From Pycnopodia helianthoides (Eukaryota > Echinodermata > Asteroidea > Forcipulatida > Asteriidae), in the NCBI GenBank assembly GCA_032158295.1, contig CM063244.1, positions 1,907,148-1,971,147 on the forward strand: a stretch of 64,000 nt of DNA. The letters are read 5' to 3'. A program made the translations under genes and the position numbers. Below are positions 1 through 11,321 of this stretch, one piece after another. Position 1 is the stretch's first letter. Every line of letters starts with the position of its first letter. The notes below the pieces were generated by a model. It made no database searches. It was not told the origin of the DNA and saw nothing but the letters and a program-made list of their open reading frames with translations.

Positions 1-111
1 GCAGAAGATGTCCCTGAACTGACGGAGAGAGTTCGGGACATGATGCTGAAGAGATTTCAGGAGATATCCCCACCTTACACCAACAACAATGAGAAAGTCA
101 AGTCGTCATAG
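1..111 (+). CDS. 3' end of an AGPAT1/2-like 1-acyl-sn-glycerol-3-phosphate acyltransferase (partial, last exon)
   Basis: Frame 1 is open from the window edge to TAG at 109-111 and encodes 36 residues. It begins AEDVPELTERVRDMMLKRF and continues QEISPPY before a polar tail. The pattern DVP-x-L-x-x-RVR-x-x-M-L-x-x-F-x-EIS is what I know from the extreme C-terminus of animal AGPAT1 and AGPAT2, which acylate lysophosphatidic acid to phosphatidic acid in the ER membrane. The catalytic HX4D region and membrane segments lie upstream, outside the window. It converges on the MAGI gene, whose stop codon is 15.3 kb away on the other strand. The match rests on about 25 residues, so a related acyltransferase is possible. 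Confidence 0.6.
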   Translation, partial: AEDVPELTERVRDMMLKRFQEISPPYTNNNEKVKSS

Positions 112-817
112 TGATGCATCAACAAACCTTTTCATACTGCTGCTATATTGCGTCATTCCTTGTATCCCTATGCCAATGTTGAATAATAATGTTTAATTCT
201 GCAAATGGGACCAGACTATTGAATCTTAGCCACGGTTTGGTTACATACCAGCCTCGCTACCATGGGCAGTACGCCGCCGTATCGATACATCTCGTCACTA
301 GCCCCTGGAAGGGAGACACTGAAAAACAACGTTGATTGACTAACCAAAAGGGACCGCTCTGCGTGCACACATATTAAAAACTTTTGAGTGCTTGTATGAC
401 GCTCAGCACGTGTCAAAATGCAAGCTTTTTGGCGCAATGCACTTCAAATGAATCATGCTTTTACACGGTCACCCTAAACTGCATACAGTTAGACATGTCA
501 CAAGATAAAAACAAAATGAGTGGGTACCAGTTACTCTATGACTTGATGTCTCTTTTGACCGCGCGCTTATGTACGTCTCTAACACAGAATGGATCAACTG
601 CAGGATTATTTAAATATCCTAAAGTATCCAAAGTCACATTGCCAGGGGTTATGATCGAGCAAGGTATAGATGGTGCGGCAAGATCGCACACCGCTGGGAA
701 CGAGGTTGGCTACATAAATTTATGCTAAACCAAGATGTCTATTTACCATGATTGAGGATACACCATGAACCTAAAACACTCTCTATGAGTTGTGGCAGTT
801 CTGAGAAAAACTGGTAG
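112..817 (+). other. Probable 3' UTR and downstream sequence of the AGPAT-like gene
   Basis: This is AT-rich sequence after the TAG. I see no convincing AATAAA; an ATTAAA occurs near 371. Short ORFs here have no recognisable protein character. The 3' UTR boundary cannot be set from sequence alone. Confidence 0.35.
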
Positions 818-1105
818 TTAACACGTTGACTGCCGCCTACGAGTATATTCGTAGTAACAGGTGTAACGGATTCTGCCACTACGAGTATACTCGTAGGGAA
901 TGAAAGGGCTTTGTATTGTTAATTGAATACACTGGCATCACTGAGCACGCAACAAATACGCTTTGGCAGTGGTGAGGACATACATCCTTAGAATGTGTAT
1001 GTTCAATTTTTTTGTGTACAGTAGCTATTTGGTATGCACGCATGCGCACTGCACTTGGCAAATGGGAACGCCCTACGAATCTATGACCGGCAGTCAACGA
1101 GTTAA
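818..1105. mobile_element. piggyBac-like MITE, copy 1 (288 bp, TTAA-flanked)
   Basis: It begins TTAACACGTTGACTGCCG and ends with the near-inverse CGGCAGTCAACGAGTTAA. The TTAA at each end matches the piggyBac-type target duplication. Near one end is the 18-bp perfect palindrome CTACGAGTATACTCGTAG, with a second imperfect copy. A second element in the opposite orientation lies at 25677-25977. There is no transposase ORF, so it is non-autonomous. Confidence 0.85.
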
Positions 1106-1637
1106 CAACTGCACGTAAAAGAACCCGAACACTTATCATGGAAGAGTATGGGTTAACCGTGGTGTTTCAAGCACCCTTGTTTACAGGTTCTCAGGCTTGC
1201 GAGCTACAGTGATTATTTACACTCATGAGGCATCCTTGGTTTCATTAACAGAAATATATAATAATAATAATAACTGAATATCCAGGTGCTGCGGGTGTTT
1301 AAAAGTAAACACCCCAAAACAACTGTCAATATTTTGTTGATTGTTGCTTTAGAGAGTTCTGTTGTGACCCATGAAATTCCAACAGCAAACAGTACTAACT
1401 TTGATCCTCTACCAACAGCCTCAAAGGATCGCTTTCAGCCAGGCACCTTGCTTAGACTCTTTGCAATTTATGAAATACCAACCTCATACAGTATTAAGTT
1501 TAACCTATTACATTTAAGGGAACCAATGCAAAGCGCCTTTTGGCTGGACTCTTCAAATTCATAAAGTTCTAACAGAGAGCTCTTATCAATCAGCTCAATA
1601 GAGCACCTTTTGCAAAGTACCTTCTGAAATCTCCATT
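1106..1637. other. Intergenic, no gene seen
   Basis: The stretch holds a short (TAA)n run at about 1258-1274 and otherwise unremarkable AT-rich sequence. The 92-codon ORF here has no recognisable domain. Confidence 0.4.
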
Positions 1638-1816
1638 GGCCCTTTTCGAAACCACGGCTTGGGCTGGGGCTGGAGCAGGGGTTGGGGCTGGGTGGGGGCT
1701 GTGGCTTGGGCTGGGGCTTAGGCTCTGTAAGTTATTTTGAAAATGTGCACTTTCCTCACAGGGCTTCAATTAGGTAGACGGAGCCCAAGGCGAAGTTGTG
1801 GTTTCGAAAAGGGCCT
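1638..1816. mobile_element. Short TIR element of the GGCCCTTTTCGAAACCAC family, copy 1
   Basis: The ends GGCCCTTTTCGAAACCAC and GTGGTTTCGAAAAGGGCC are perfect 18-bp inverted repeats. The interior has GGGCTGGGGCTGG-type G-rich runs. A second copy with slightly diverged ends is at about 9590-9740. Confidence 0.8.
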
Positions 1817-2129
1817 TAGATCATCCATGATTTGGCTCAAACTTGATGGAGCTTAATTGGTACAGCATGTCCTAAACACCCATTCTTAGCCAGGGTCTAG
1901 ACAGACCAAAGTGGGTGTTGTATTTTCCATCAATTTGTAGGAATGTGATCATGGTAATTGGTATTAAATAGTGTCTGGTCAGAATGTCCAGGGAATGGGC
2001 GACTGGGAACTCATGGTGGCAGCAGACTTACCAGGTAAATCTACTGTTCTCATAAATGTGTGCATGCTCAGAAAAATGTGATCAACAGAAAACTACCTGA
2101 TATTATGTGGCCATCGTTAGGGTTGTGCA

Positions 2130-2390
2130 CAACTTTGCGTACATTTACACATACAACTTTGCATACATTTTTAAGTGCACATTTTTGCGTACATTACATG
2201 TAACAACTCATACACAACTATGTGCAGATTTACATGTACACAACTTTGTGTACACAACTTTGCATACATGTTAAGTACACAAATTGTGTACACAACTTTG
2301 CATACATGTTTAAGTACACAACTTTGTGTACACAACTTTGCATACATGTTTAGTACACAACTTTGTGTAGATTTATGTGTACATGTACCG
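2130..2390. repeat. Degenerate tandem repeat built on ACAACTTTG(T/C)(G/A)TACA
   Basis: The motif ACAACTTTGCATACATG alternates with ACAACTTTGTGTACAC. Units of about 40 bp repeat imperfectly across roughly 260 bp. The 81-codon ORF over it only reads the repeat. Confidence 0.7.
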
Positions 2391-2664
2391 CAAAGGATAC
2401 AATCTTATAATTTCTCATAGTAATACTTGATGTGTAGATGAAGACCATGTAATTAAATAGTCAATGCAAAAGAACTGCTAAAATTTACCAGTACTAGATT
2501 TGAATAATGTCTGACAATGGCTGGCTGCTCAATCACAAGGGAATGCTTAATGTTAATTCCTCAGACTTAATGTGAATAATTGCATAGCAACGGCCAGATA
2601 TCAGCAGAGACTGATCTTTGTGATTATCAGTAAGTTGTGTCTGGGTGTTTGCTGTCTCTTATGT

Positions 2665-3030
2665 AACTATCACGGCGTTTACACTCCGTCACTCCAGAAA
2701 GGTGGATTGAGATCCCGCATTTTTATCACGACCACATATCAAGATCTGGTGTCGCGTTTACGCCAGTGCCTGATCCAGCTCTGATCACAGCTGTCACACA
2801 AAAAGCCGGCCATTCCTAGCAAAACCAGAAATGACTACATTGAATTGCGGCGTCTGATCCACAATTGCAGGGTTCAACTCTCCTCAAAAAAGGTGGATTA
2901 AGATTGCAGGATCTTGAACTCGGTCTGATCCTGCTTTTTTGCATTTACACTAGCTGTTAATCCACATTGGCGGATCAGATCCGGGTCTGATCCACCTTTC
3001 TGGATCTAGTGTAAACAGGGGTCTATCAAA
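2665..3030. mobile_element. Probable MITE with ends related to GTTTACACT / AGTGTAAAC
   Basis: The left part contains GGCGTTTACACTCC and AGAAAGGTGGATTGAGATCC. The right part contains GGATCAGATCCGGGTCTGATCC and TCTAGTGTAAACAGGG. The inverted-repeat ends are imperfect and I could not fix exact borders or a target duplication. Confidence 0.4.
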
Positions 3031-3091
3031 AGCTTGTTAGTAACCGTGTCACATAGCAATACTCATTGTAGTCTGATGAATTGGCTATAAG

Positions 3092-3297
3092 CACAGGCCA
3101 GGCCTCAATTTCATAGAGCTGTTTAAGCACAACAAGTAGCTAAGCATAAGAAAATTTTGCTTACCAGAATAAGGTTACCAGCCAAACCACCCTACCACAT
3201 GTACAATTTGTGACTGGTATCCTGCTCATTTCTGCTTAGCAGGCAATTGTTAAGCAACATTTTCTGCTTAAGTAGCTCTTTGAAATTGGGCCCTGGA
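3092..3297. mobile_element. MITE of the CAATTTCATAGAGCTG / GCTCTTTGAAATTGGGCC family
   Basis: The terminal inverted repeats run CTCAATTTCATAGAGCTG to GTAGCTCTTTGAAATTG. The interior has TAAGCA/TGCTTA motifs and an ACCAGCCAAA block. Related or partial copies occur at about 14258-14430, 31484-31676, 32565-32710 and 43255-43300. Confidence 0.7.
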
Positions 3298-3450
3298 ATT
3301 ACACAGAGGCCATGGTCTTGGCCCTAGAATTGCCCTGGTCTTGGCCTTGGTGCCCCTTCAAAAGTTGCCCATAGTTTTGAAGATTTTCCAATGGAAGTGC
3401 CCTTTGCAAAATGAAAAAAATGGCCTTGCCCTCTCAAAGATGAAATTCCA
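3292..3450. mobile_element. MITE of the GGNCTGGAATTTCA family, copy 1
   Basis: It starts at CCCTGGAATTACACAGAGGC and ends at GATGAAATTCCAGGCC, with TGGTCTTGGCCTTGGTGCCC inside. A closely similar element is at 59553-59718. Partial relatives lie at about 16545-16650 and 33960-34110. Confidence 0.7.
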
Positions 3451-4620
3451 GGCCTGTATGCACTTGTGAGCAAGTTATCGTACCAGACATCATTTACATA
3501 AAACACAATTTTTTCTTTTCATGTAATATATAACTTTGTTATCAAATGTTGTGCTTTTATTTCTAAATGTATATGGCTTTTGTTGAGAAAACTAAAAAAT
3601 GTGTCAGATTTGTTTGCATAATTTCAAACATGATTTAATTTAAACATTTATGCTTAGTGCTCGACAATAATCAAAACTTTTGTTTCTAAATTTTATGGAT
3701 CATGTATAATATAGGTAGTTATGATTTATATTTTATATGAGAGTATATCTATATATTTTTAATATTTTTTCATTGAAGTAATTTGGATGAATATGATTGT
3801 ATGAATGTGTCAGTTGAAACGGTCCTAAGAAAGTAAACCTATTTAAATTGCATATTCAGTTTACAGTAAAAAGCATGTGTATAAATTTACTTTGCTCTGC
3901 AGATTTGGTCTTTGAGAACTTGTCTTGCTATTTATTCTACTGCCGCGGAGTAGAATTCAGAAGTCGGGAAACTACGTTGGCACTCACACACAATGGGCTG
4001 TCCACACAATACCTCTGAGCCCACCAATCACAGCTAGTTCTCCTTTTAGAAGAACCAATCAGAGCAGTGCTGACTCTGCACTGAAACCTCTTAATCCCTA
4101 TAAAGAGACCAGCATCTCAAACGCTAGTCGAAGCATTGACCAAGTAACCCCTTCACGTCGGTATTTTAAAAGAATTTCTGTGCCCACCTGCGGACTCAAG
4201 GTTTTAGCCAAGATTTGGTAAAAGGGTGTCCAAATTTGCTGGAAATTTAAAAACTGGGTGCCCAAAATCGTTCACTTACATTACATTTACATGTAAATGA
4301 CAGATAAAACAGGGTGTCCAAGAGACACCCAGACCACTATTGCCTGCGGTATTATTTTTCAAAACTTTTTTGAATTTCTTTGAGTAATAATTTTCCTTTG
4401 AAAATATATTCACGCATGGTGCTACCGCAAACTGAATATACATTGATACCTCACCATACAATGCCTGAAAAACCATATATTTAAAATAATCAATAAAGAA
4501 GTAATTTTTTGAAATATGACTAAAATTGATCATGGCATTCAAATTAAACTAATAATAATAAAGTAAAGTTTTGGTGGCTGGTACCAATTAACATACAGAG
4601 ATATTTCTCCCTGAAATGCT
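3450..4620. other. AT-rich intergenic, no gene seen
   Basis: This is long, very AT-rich sequence. Around 4010-4160 it is less AT-rich and has CCAATCA motifs (4023, 4055) before TATAAAG near 4098. That is promoter-like spacing on the + strand, but no recognisable coding exon follows. Confidence 0.3.
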
Positions 4621-4655
4621 GTCATTTCCATACACATAAAATGTTTGAATCCAGC

Positions 4656-5372
4656 AGGGCTCGAATTTGGGGGTAAACTCCACGAGACCGCAGATCTTGA
4701 TGACTAGAGTTTTTACTGGACCAGAATTTTGTTTACAAGACCAAAATCAAAATGATAAGACAATTTTAAAGGCAGTGATTACTTTTGGTAGTTACTCCAC
4801 AAGTTCATGACCATAAAAACTTACTTGGTGAAGAGCACTTGAGAGCTGTTGATATTATAAAACATTGTTAGAAACGACCCCTTTGATTTAATTGTAGTTT
4901 AGAGAAGGAGGTAATTTGAATCTATCTCAGGCATCTGAAAGCACACAATTATACGCAATAAGGGTGTTTTTTTCTTTCGTTATTTTCTTGCCCAGTTGAG
5001 CCCAATTGATGACCATTTGAGCCCAATATCCACAGGTTTGTTATTGTATGCTTAGTGGGATACTCCAAGTGAGGGTACTGGTCTAAAAGTATACCCTGCC
5101 TTTAACAGATTAACTGTTTTTATTTGAACAAATACTAATGAGAAGATTAATCTCTTTTGTCTTAGAGGTTAGTGACTTTGATGCTCAGCAAAGGTACTTA
5201 TCAGACTCAAACTCAATATTTTTTATACATAATTTTTTGTAAACAAACATATTTAATTGAAAAACACAAGACGCCGGACTTGTCCTGTCTTGAGTTTACT
5301 GGCCTGATGCTGAAATCTCCGGCCTCGGGCCAGCAGTCCAGTATAAACTTCAAGCGCCCTGTGACCAGTGGT
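4656..5372. mobile_element. Element of the 'GGGCTCGAATTTGGGGG' family, split by a TTAA MITE
   Basis: The left half (4656-4765) and right half (5106-5372) match the uninterrupted relative at 50122-50466 in order: GAATTTGGGGG, GACCGCAG, ACTGGACCAGAATTTTG, then GCCGGACTTGTCC, GAGTTTACTGGCC and GTCCAGT. The TTAA-flanked insertion at 4766-5105 separates the halves. Confidence 0.75.
4766..5105. mobile_element. TTAA MITE, family B (nested)
   Basis: It begins TTAAAGGCAGTGATTACTTT and ends AAAAGTATACCCTGCCTTTAA. The interior shares family-B blocks: AAAAACTTACTTGGTGAAGA, GAGAGCTGTTGATATTATAA and TTTTTTTCTTTCGTTATTTT. It is inserted in the older element at 4656-5372. TTAA at both ends is the target duplication. 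Confidence 0.85.
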
Positions 5373-5976
5373 CATTACCTAGCCAGACACAATTTGCTAG
5401 CCAGACAAACAGCAGTGTGAAGAAGTTCTTTTTAAAAATAATATCAAATTGTTGGATGGTTGTTAACTAATTTTGACGGGGCACACATATTTCATTGAAA
5501 TTTACAATTCAATTTTACATGGTTAATTTTGTAATATTTATTTGAAAACCGGAGGACTGAAATGAACGTATTCCCCCCGTTTTTTTGTTTGTTTTTTTCA
5601 AAGGGTTGTAGTGAGTGCTTAAGACCAATGATGTACCATGCCTTTATGATATTGTTTTTTGACATCTAGAGGATTGCTAAGATTTTACATCTATTTTCAA
5701 TTTGTTTCTTGAAAACTAGAGGATTGGAAAGATTTTTCAATTAACCAATAACAAAATCGACAATGCACAATCCTTTTCGATATGTTTTTTGACAACTAGT
5801 GGATTGGAAAGGTTGTTGAGTACATTTACTCCAATCCTCTGTGATTTCATTTTTTGTTCCAGCTTTTCAGAAATTATTTTGTAGGAATGGCACGATGTTG
5901 TTTAATACGTAGGCCTACCCATCGCACCATTTGTGCAAAATAATGGAGCAATGGAACAATAGCATGACATGATGGG

Positions 5977-6155
5977 GCAAGTTCGGGTGGGCGACTAGAG
6001 TGACTAGACTTACCAGAAACCATAGAGCACAGGGAGATTGACTCGATCGACCTTGCACTGGAGCATGGTCGATCTAGTAAATTCGAGAGCTACGTCACTC
6101 ACTGTCACACTGTTTCTGGTTAGTCTAGTCACTCTAGTCGCCCACCCGAACTTGC
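5977..6155. mobile_element. Foldback MITE with GCAAGTTCGGGTGGGCGACT ends
   Basis: The arms starting GCAAGTTCGGGTGGGCGACT extend nearly 40 bp as near-perfect inverted repeats and include the motif ACTAGAGTGACTAGAC. Isolated left-end fragments of the same family lie at about 25423-25460 and 25641-25676. Confidence 0.8.
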
Positions 6156-6603
6156 TCATAGGTGAAGGTTAAGTTGCATAATGCCCTCAGTGTACGAACC
6201 ATTAGTGGGAGAGGGCCATTGATGGGTCCATTCGTACCCACAAATGATGTGCACCTCTGGCATTATCCTAATACCTATGGGGTATTCAGGAGGATATCAA
6301 CCAAGTACCAAATGAGTTACTCTTTTAAAAACCAATGGCGTCCTTCCCTTCATGTTGTGTTTCTGTGAAATTAAAGGATTGGAGTAAATGTACTCTTCTT
6401 ATAACGCAAATGGTGTTCCATCTCTCCATGTGCTTTTAGTCTGATGTGCCGTCATTTTTGAGACGCCATGTTTAGAAAGAATAAATTAAACATTTGAGAT
6501 TGTTTTACAGTTTTCCTCTAATCAAAGACATGGTGTAATAAACTACTTCTTTACAGATGCACAAAATTTATACCATGATTTTAATGAGAAAGCCACTCAT
6601 ACT

Positions 6604-6755
6604 ACAATTTGGCTTTATCCAAATAGGCGGCTATGGCTACGACTATGACTGTTGCTAAGGGTGTCGCTAAGGGCTTCTTATCCTTCAGTGCATGATGATG
6701 CTGTGATCCAGCCATAGCCGTAGCCATAGCTGCCAATTCAGAGACGGTTTTTGTT
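6604..6755. mobile_element. MITE of the GGCGGCTA(C/T)GGCTACG family, copy 1
   Basis: Ends resembling GGCGGCTATGGCTACGAC and GTAGCCATAGCTGCCAATTC flank an interior with TGCATGATGATG. Relatives sit at 9424-9590 and 17258-17372. Confidence 0.65.
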
Positions 6756-7499
6756 TTCGGAATAGATGCCAAATCCAACTGCCACTTTTTCACTTGATAT
6801 GACCCAAAAATAAGAGAATAGTTGAAGTTTTGGTCGTAGCGGGTGAAAAATTGCTGCCTGAGATGCAGCATCTAACCCTTGTGTGTTTTATTTTTAGAAG
6901 GGGGGGAGGGGCTTGTGTTTAATGACCTGAAAATGTTTCACCTTGAATTCAGTGAAATTTAAATGTAAGATAAATACATGTTTATAAACGTGTCCTGTGC
7001 TATTCTTCAATTGAAAGTGGTGTGTGAGATTCGAAGGAAGTATCTGACATTTATATTAAACATTACATTCAAACCTCGCAAAACGTTTTACCGTTATTTG
7101 TATTGTGTTAGCCAATCCCAACCCCTTTATTACCGTAATTTTTATCAACACTGGTTTTCTGCCAAATTTTGACAGAAGTAATACTTGCTTTGGGAAAACA
7201 CCGAGTATAGGCCTACAGTGGTTTTTTTTTTTAAATTGTTTTTTTTAATGCAAGTTCGCCTGAAACAAGGCTAAAGACCACTCTTGGTAAGGGGCTACAA
7301 GAAAAAAATATCCAAGATGAAAATAACTCAGGGGAGCTGAAGGTAGGAATTGATATTCCTCTTAAAACAGTCTAGATTGTAGAATGGAGGGAAACATGCA
7401 CCAGGCAAGGAGTTCCAAAGTGATGCAGTACGTGGAATAAAGCTGATGGAATGGCTCTTCACACATCGGTGTAAGGGTACAAACCAAAATAATATTGAG

Positions 7500-7860
7500 G
7501 GACTGAAACAAGAGTGTGGGTTCAGGTCCTGGTCAAGGCACAGGGGTCAATTTCACAAAACTCTTCCTAACTTAGGACTAGTTCTAGGCAATGCTAAGAG
7601 ATAGGACTAGTCTAAGTACTGGTCTAACTTAGGACTAGTCCTAGTCTCTTAGCATTGCCTAGGACTAGTCCTAAGTTAGGAAGAGTTTTGTGAAATCGAC
7701 CCCAGGTCTCCTTAAGACAGACACTTACCCATTATTGCTACGTTCTTTGGATGGGACGTAAGGCCATAGATCCCGTGTGAGTTGCAATGTACAAAAAATA
7801 ACCCAGTACAGTTATCCTTAGAAGGGGTTCAGACCAGTATTTCTGGTTGGCTGCAGATTA
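7500..7860 (+). repeat. tRNA-type SINE relic interrupted by a foldback MITE
   Basis: GGGTTCAGGTCCTGGTCAAG (box-B-like) is followed by the foldback at 7547-7705. The SINE body then resumes with TCCTTAAGACAGACACTTA, CCATTATTGCTACGTTC and TTCTGGTTGGCTGCAG. The same order occurs in the SINE copies at 31677 and 34397-35220. Confidence 0.6.
7547..7705. mobile_element. Foldback MITE, nearly perfect hairpin
   Basis: The arms TTTCACAAAACTCTTCCTAA and its complement at the far end pair over roughly 50 bp. They contain repeated CTTAGGACTAGTCCTA palindromes. The short loop is TAGTCTAAGTACTGGTCTAA. Confidence 0.85.
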
Positions 7861-7892
7861 AACCACATCCATGGGTTTATAGGACTCTTTGG

Positions 7893-8296
7893 TTAAAGGC
7901 ACTGGACACTCTTGGTAATTACTCAAAATAATTGTTAGCATAAAAAACTTACTTGGTAACGAGCAATGGAGAGCTGTTGATAGTATAAAACATTGTGAGA
8001 AACGGCTCCCTCTGAAGTAACGTAGTTTTTGAGAAAGAAGTAATTTCTCAGTAAAATATTTGAATTGATTTCGAGACCTCACGCGTGAGGTCTCGAAATC
8101 GAAATCAAGCATCTGAAAGCACACAACTTCGTGTGACAACATGGACAAGGGTGTTTTTTCTTTCATTATTATCTCGCAACTTCGATGACCAATTGAGTTC
8201 AAATTTTCACAGGTTTGTTATTTTGTGCATATGTTGAGATACACCAAGTGAGAAGACTGGTCTTTGACAATTACCAAAGGTTTCCAGTGTCTTTAA
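7893..8296. mobile_element. TTAA MITE, family B (404 bp)
   Basis: It begins TTAAAGGCACTGGACACTCT and ends AGGTTTCCAGTGTCTTTAA. An internal palindrome, GAGACCTCACGCGTGAGGTC, lies at 8070-8096. It shares interior blocks with the other family-B copies. Confidence 0.9.
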
Positions 8297-9000
8297 AGAG
8301 GCAGAGGGGTCAATCTGCCTGAAATTTTACACAGATAAAAACACAAGTATATACTAACTACTAATACTAAGGATTTATGCTTTCTCGTGCCATTTTTGCC
8401 CCTTCTTGCTGTGCCCGGAGGCTCTACCAATACTGTATAATACTTTAATTAAGATGGGTGAGTTTGATGTCATTTTTACTACCATACTAATATTTCTGGA
8501 AAACAAAGAAATCATAAAAAATTACACGTATTTGTAGCTCTGAATCCTGAAGGTTGTTAAAATGGTGTTTTCTCAACCAGTCATGACTGGGGTACATCTC
8601 CTAGCCAATCAAAAGCTTGGAAGTGAAAATCTGACACAAGGATACTTGCTATGAACCACCGGGGCACACCTCCATTTTTCCAAATAACTCTTGACTCCTT
8701 GGAAAGTTGCCAATAAGGTAGCCCAGGTTGGACTCCTCCGTTGCATACAACACTGACATCCTACTGGGGCTACCAATAAGGATGCTTGCTAACAGTCTTG
8801 TATTCAAGTTCACAGTCTTTGAAACCCGAGGACGAGAACGAGTTCCGTGTCAAGTGGTTCGAGTTCAAATAGGAGCCATCAAAAATGTGATGCTCATCAG
8901 CCTTGATTCCTAGTCCAAATAACAAGTCATACGTCACTGCTTGTTGACTAAGAATCACCAGAGTAAATCTCTTGTCTTCTATGGTTTGTAGCTATGAACA
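8297..9000. other. Intergenic, nothing recognised
   Basis: The sequence has mixed composition. The two opposite short ORFs near 8728-8958 are each about 60 codons and have no recognisable domain. Confidence 0.4.
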
Positions 9001-9130
9001 CTACAGTTAAGTGTCTTGCTCAAAGTATCTTGACTGGGATTCGAACCCACACCTTTCGACTGTCCACCAGAGCTTGACTCCAGTGCACTGAAACCTATTC
9101 AACCATGACACACTGACCAAACACTGCAGT
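9001..9130 (-). repeat. tRNA-derived SINE head (Leu/Ser-like)
   Basis: On the - strand, TGACACACTGACC lies beyond an A-box-like region, followed by AGCTCTGGTGGACAGTCG, the B-box GGTTCGAATCCCAGTC, and then GAGCAAGACACTT. The same head occurs in the full copy at 58280-58622. Stems are too degraded for a working tRNA. Confidence 0.65.
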
Positions 9131-9423
9131 AAATGTGCACTGTTGCATGGTATGCTTTGTAAAACAAGGCACACTACTGTATGCATACCCTTCCAGGTAG
9201 GTATGCATGCCCTGCATGCTGCTGTCAATGTGGGATACAAAATACAATACGCTTAGCTTACTATAAATTGAAAACCCAAACAAACTTTCTTGTAAAATAT
9301 TTCATCATAAATATATAATCGAACTTAATCTGTCTTAAAAGTAGCACTACCTGTACTTGGATGACCCCTAATTAATTCAGTACATGTTGTAGTCTGGTGC
9401 CAAGATGTAGTCAATCGACTCTA

Positions 9424-9590
9424 AGGCCATGTCCGAATTGCAGCTACAGCTACGGCAATGGCTGGATATCCATGTCATCATGCATTGAAGCAAAATCCTC
9501 CATGGTTGAAGTAAAGAACATCCTTAGCAACAGCCTTAGCAACAGTCATAGCCATAGCTGTAGCCGCCTATTTGGATACGGCCCAAGGCC
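9424..9590. mobile_element. MITE of the GGCGGCTACGGCTACG family, copy 2
   Basis: TGTCCGAATTGCAGCTACAG at the left pairs with TAGCTGTAGCCGCCTATTTG at the right. The interior has TCATCATGCATTGAAG, as in the copies at 6604 and 17258. It abuts the next element. Confidence 0.65.
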
Positions 9591-9740
9591 CTTTTCTAAA
9601 CCATGGCTTCTAGCTTGGGCTCTGACTTAGGCCCTGTCAGTTATATTAAAAATGTGTGCTTTAGGTATAAGCCTTCCAACAGACAGACAAAGTCTAAGCC
9701 AATGCCCAAAGCAGAAACCGTGGTTTCGCAAAGGGCCTAT
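9590..9740. mobile_element. Short TIR element of the GGCCCTTTTCGAAACCAC family, copy 2
   Basis: The ends GGCCCTTTTCTAAACCATGG and GTGGTTTCGCAAAGGGCC are diverged versions of the perfect ends of the 1638-1816 copy. Confidence 0.75.
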
Positions 9741-10946
9741 GACAACACACATCACAAGAACTTAAAAACAAAATCCATTCTGTAGACAAAATAAGTTTTT
9801 TTGTTTGTTTTTTATTAAATATTGGATGGTATGTATGTATGCCTGTACAATGAAGCAAAAAGGAGTGGTACAAAAAACTAAATCTTGCAAACTACCCACC
9901 TGAACATAACGATGGCTTGTTTTTATTTTATCTACAACTTTTGTAAGGAAATATTTTGTGTTGCTTACTTTTATTTATCTGGAAATTTATACTTTGTACA
10001 AATACATTTTGATTTCAACGTCAGGCTTTTTTGTAAGAAACTAATTTGAACTGGTAATTTGAAGTCTGTACATTATATATGAAAGGGAACACTGGTATCG
10101 ACTTTTCATGAATACTAAATTTTTACTACGATGTAACAGTTTCGAAAATGTGAATAATTTACAATGTGATCAACTGAAAACAACAATGTAGAGTAAAAAA
10201 CACTTTGAAAGGGCAGAACTCATGATAGGAGGCAGATAGGGGAAACGTTTCGTGGATTGTGCCTTTGATGATACAAGCATGGAATTTGGCTCACAGTCAG
10301 AGTATGTCATGAGAAAGATATTTGGCTGAGGGCAATCTCAGTTTTGTCTTCTGGAAAAAAATTGGGGCAGAAAATTTCAAAATTGCTGCCAATGCTTGTT
10401 ATTCTATTTATAGAAATTTTCCGTTGTTGATAAACAAACCCGCTGGTCAGCATGGACGGCCGAATGTTAGCAAAACATTCAATCGTGTTGACAGATGTTG
10501 TGACCAAATTCGACATTTCTGCAAACTTTCAAGTAAAAAGAATACATCCCATGATCGGTTGCTCTGTTTCCAACAAATTCAACACTCCTTTGAATATTTG
10601 TGAAACACTGTTACAAACTTGTATCCGTTTTTGCTTTGCATGGTTTTCCAACCTTGGTTGGCAAAAAACGTGGTCTGTGATGCTGCAATAATAAGATTTT
10701 TAAAATTTCAAAACTACAATCTGTGATGGCCCTACAGCCAAATATCATACTCCGACTGAGTGCCAAATTCCATGCTTGCATCTCATCAAAGGCACAATCC
10801 CATCAACTACCTGCTGTACTATCGTTACAAAAAACATTCGCTTTTTTTTTCTCCCAAAACTACAAATATGATGGCATTGTTGGGATCACTAATCCCCTCA
10901 AAAAATTCCTCCTGTCCTTTTCAAAGTTATAAACTTCTACTAATGC
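9741..10946. other. Intergenic AT-rich sequence, no gene seen
   Basis: Several overlapping ORFs of 60-93 codons occur on both strands at 10307-10932. None shows a domain, codon bias or splice context that I can support. Around 10262-10340 and 10735-10810 short inverted blocks (CATGGAATTTGGC / GCCAAATTCCATG) suggest an old foldback element. Confidence 0.35.
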
Positions 10947-11321
10947 TTAAAGGAACATTACAGAATTGGTGTTTGCTAACAAAACAGTTGCTGGCAGTGT
11001 AAGCACTTTATATAATCCACCATTACATAAACTGACAAACCTGTAGAAGTTTGAGATCGATCGGCCATCTGGGTCACAAGAAAATAGTGCAAAACCGATT
11101 ACAAATTTGCATGTGTTATACAATGCATGAATAAAACGCTCATGAGCGATAAACTCCAATCGGAAATTAGTTTGATTTATCTCTCATCAAATATGGCATT
11201 TCAGACATAAATATTTCTAGGGATGTTTTCTACTATCATCATCATTAGACCGTGTAAGTTTTATGTAAATCTGTGATCAAAAGTATATTTTACAATTACC
11301 AATTCTGTAATGTTCCTTTAA
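10947..11321. mobile_element. TTAA MITE, family A, copy 1
   Basis: It begins TTAAAGGAACATTACAGAAT and ends ATTCTGTAATGTTCCTTTAA. The interior contains TTTGAGATCGATCGGCCATC, GCTCATGAGCG and ATCATCATCATTAGACCGTG. Its orientation is opposite to the copies at 28321, 34495 and 47716. Confidence 0.9.

Noticed and set aside
10307..10932. Overlapping ORFs of 69-93 codons
   Set aside because: They overlap on both strands within an apparent foldback relic and show no protein family signal.
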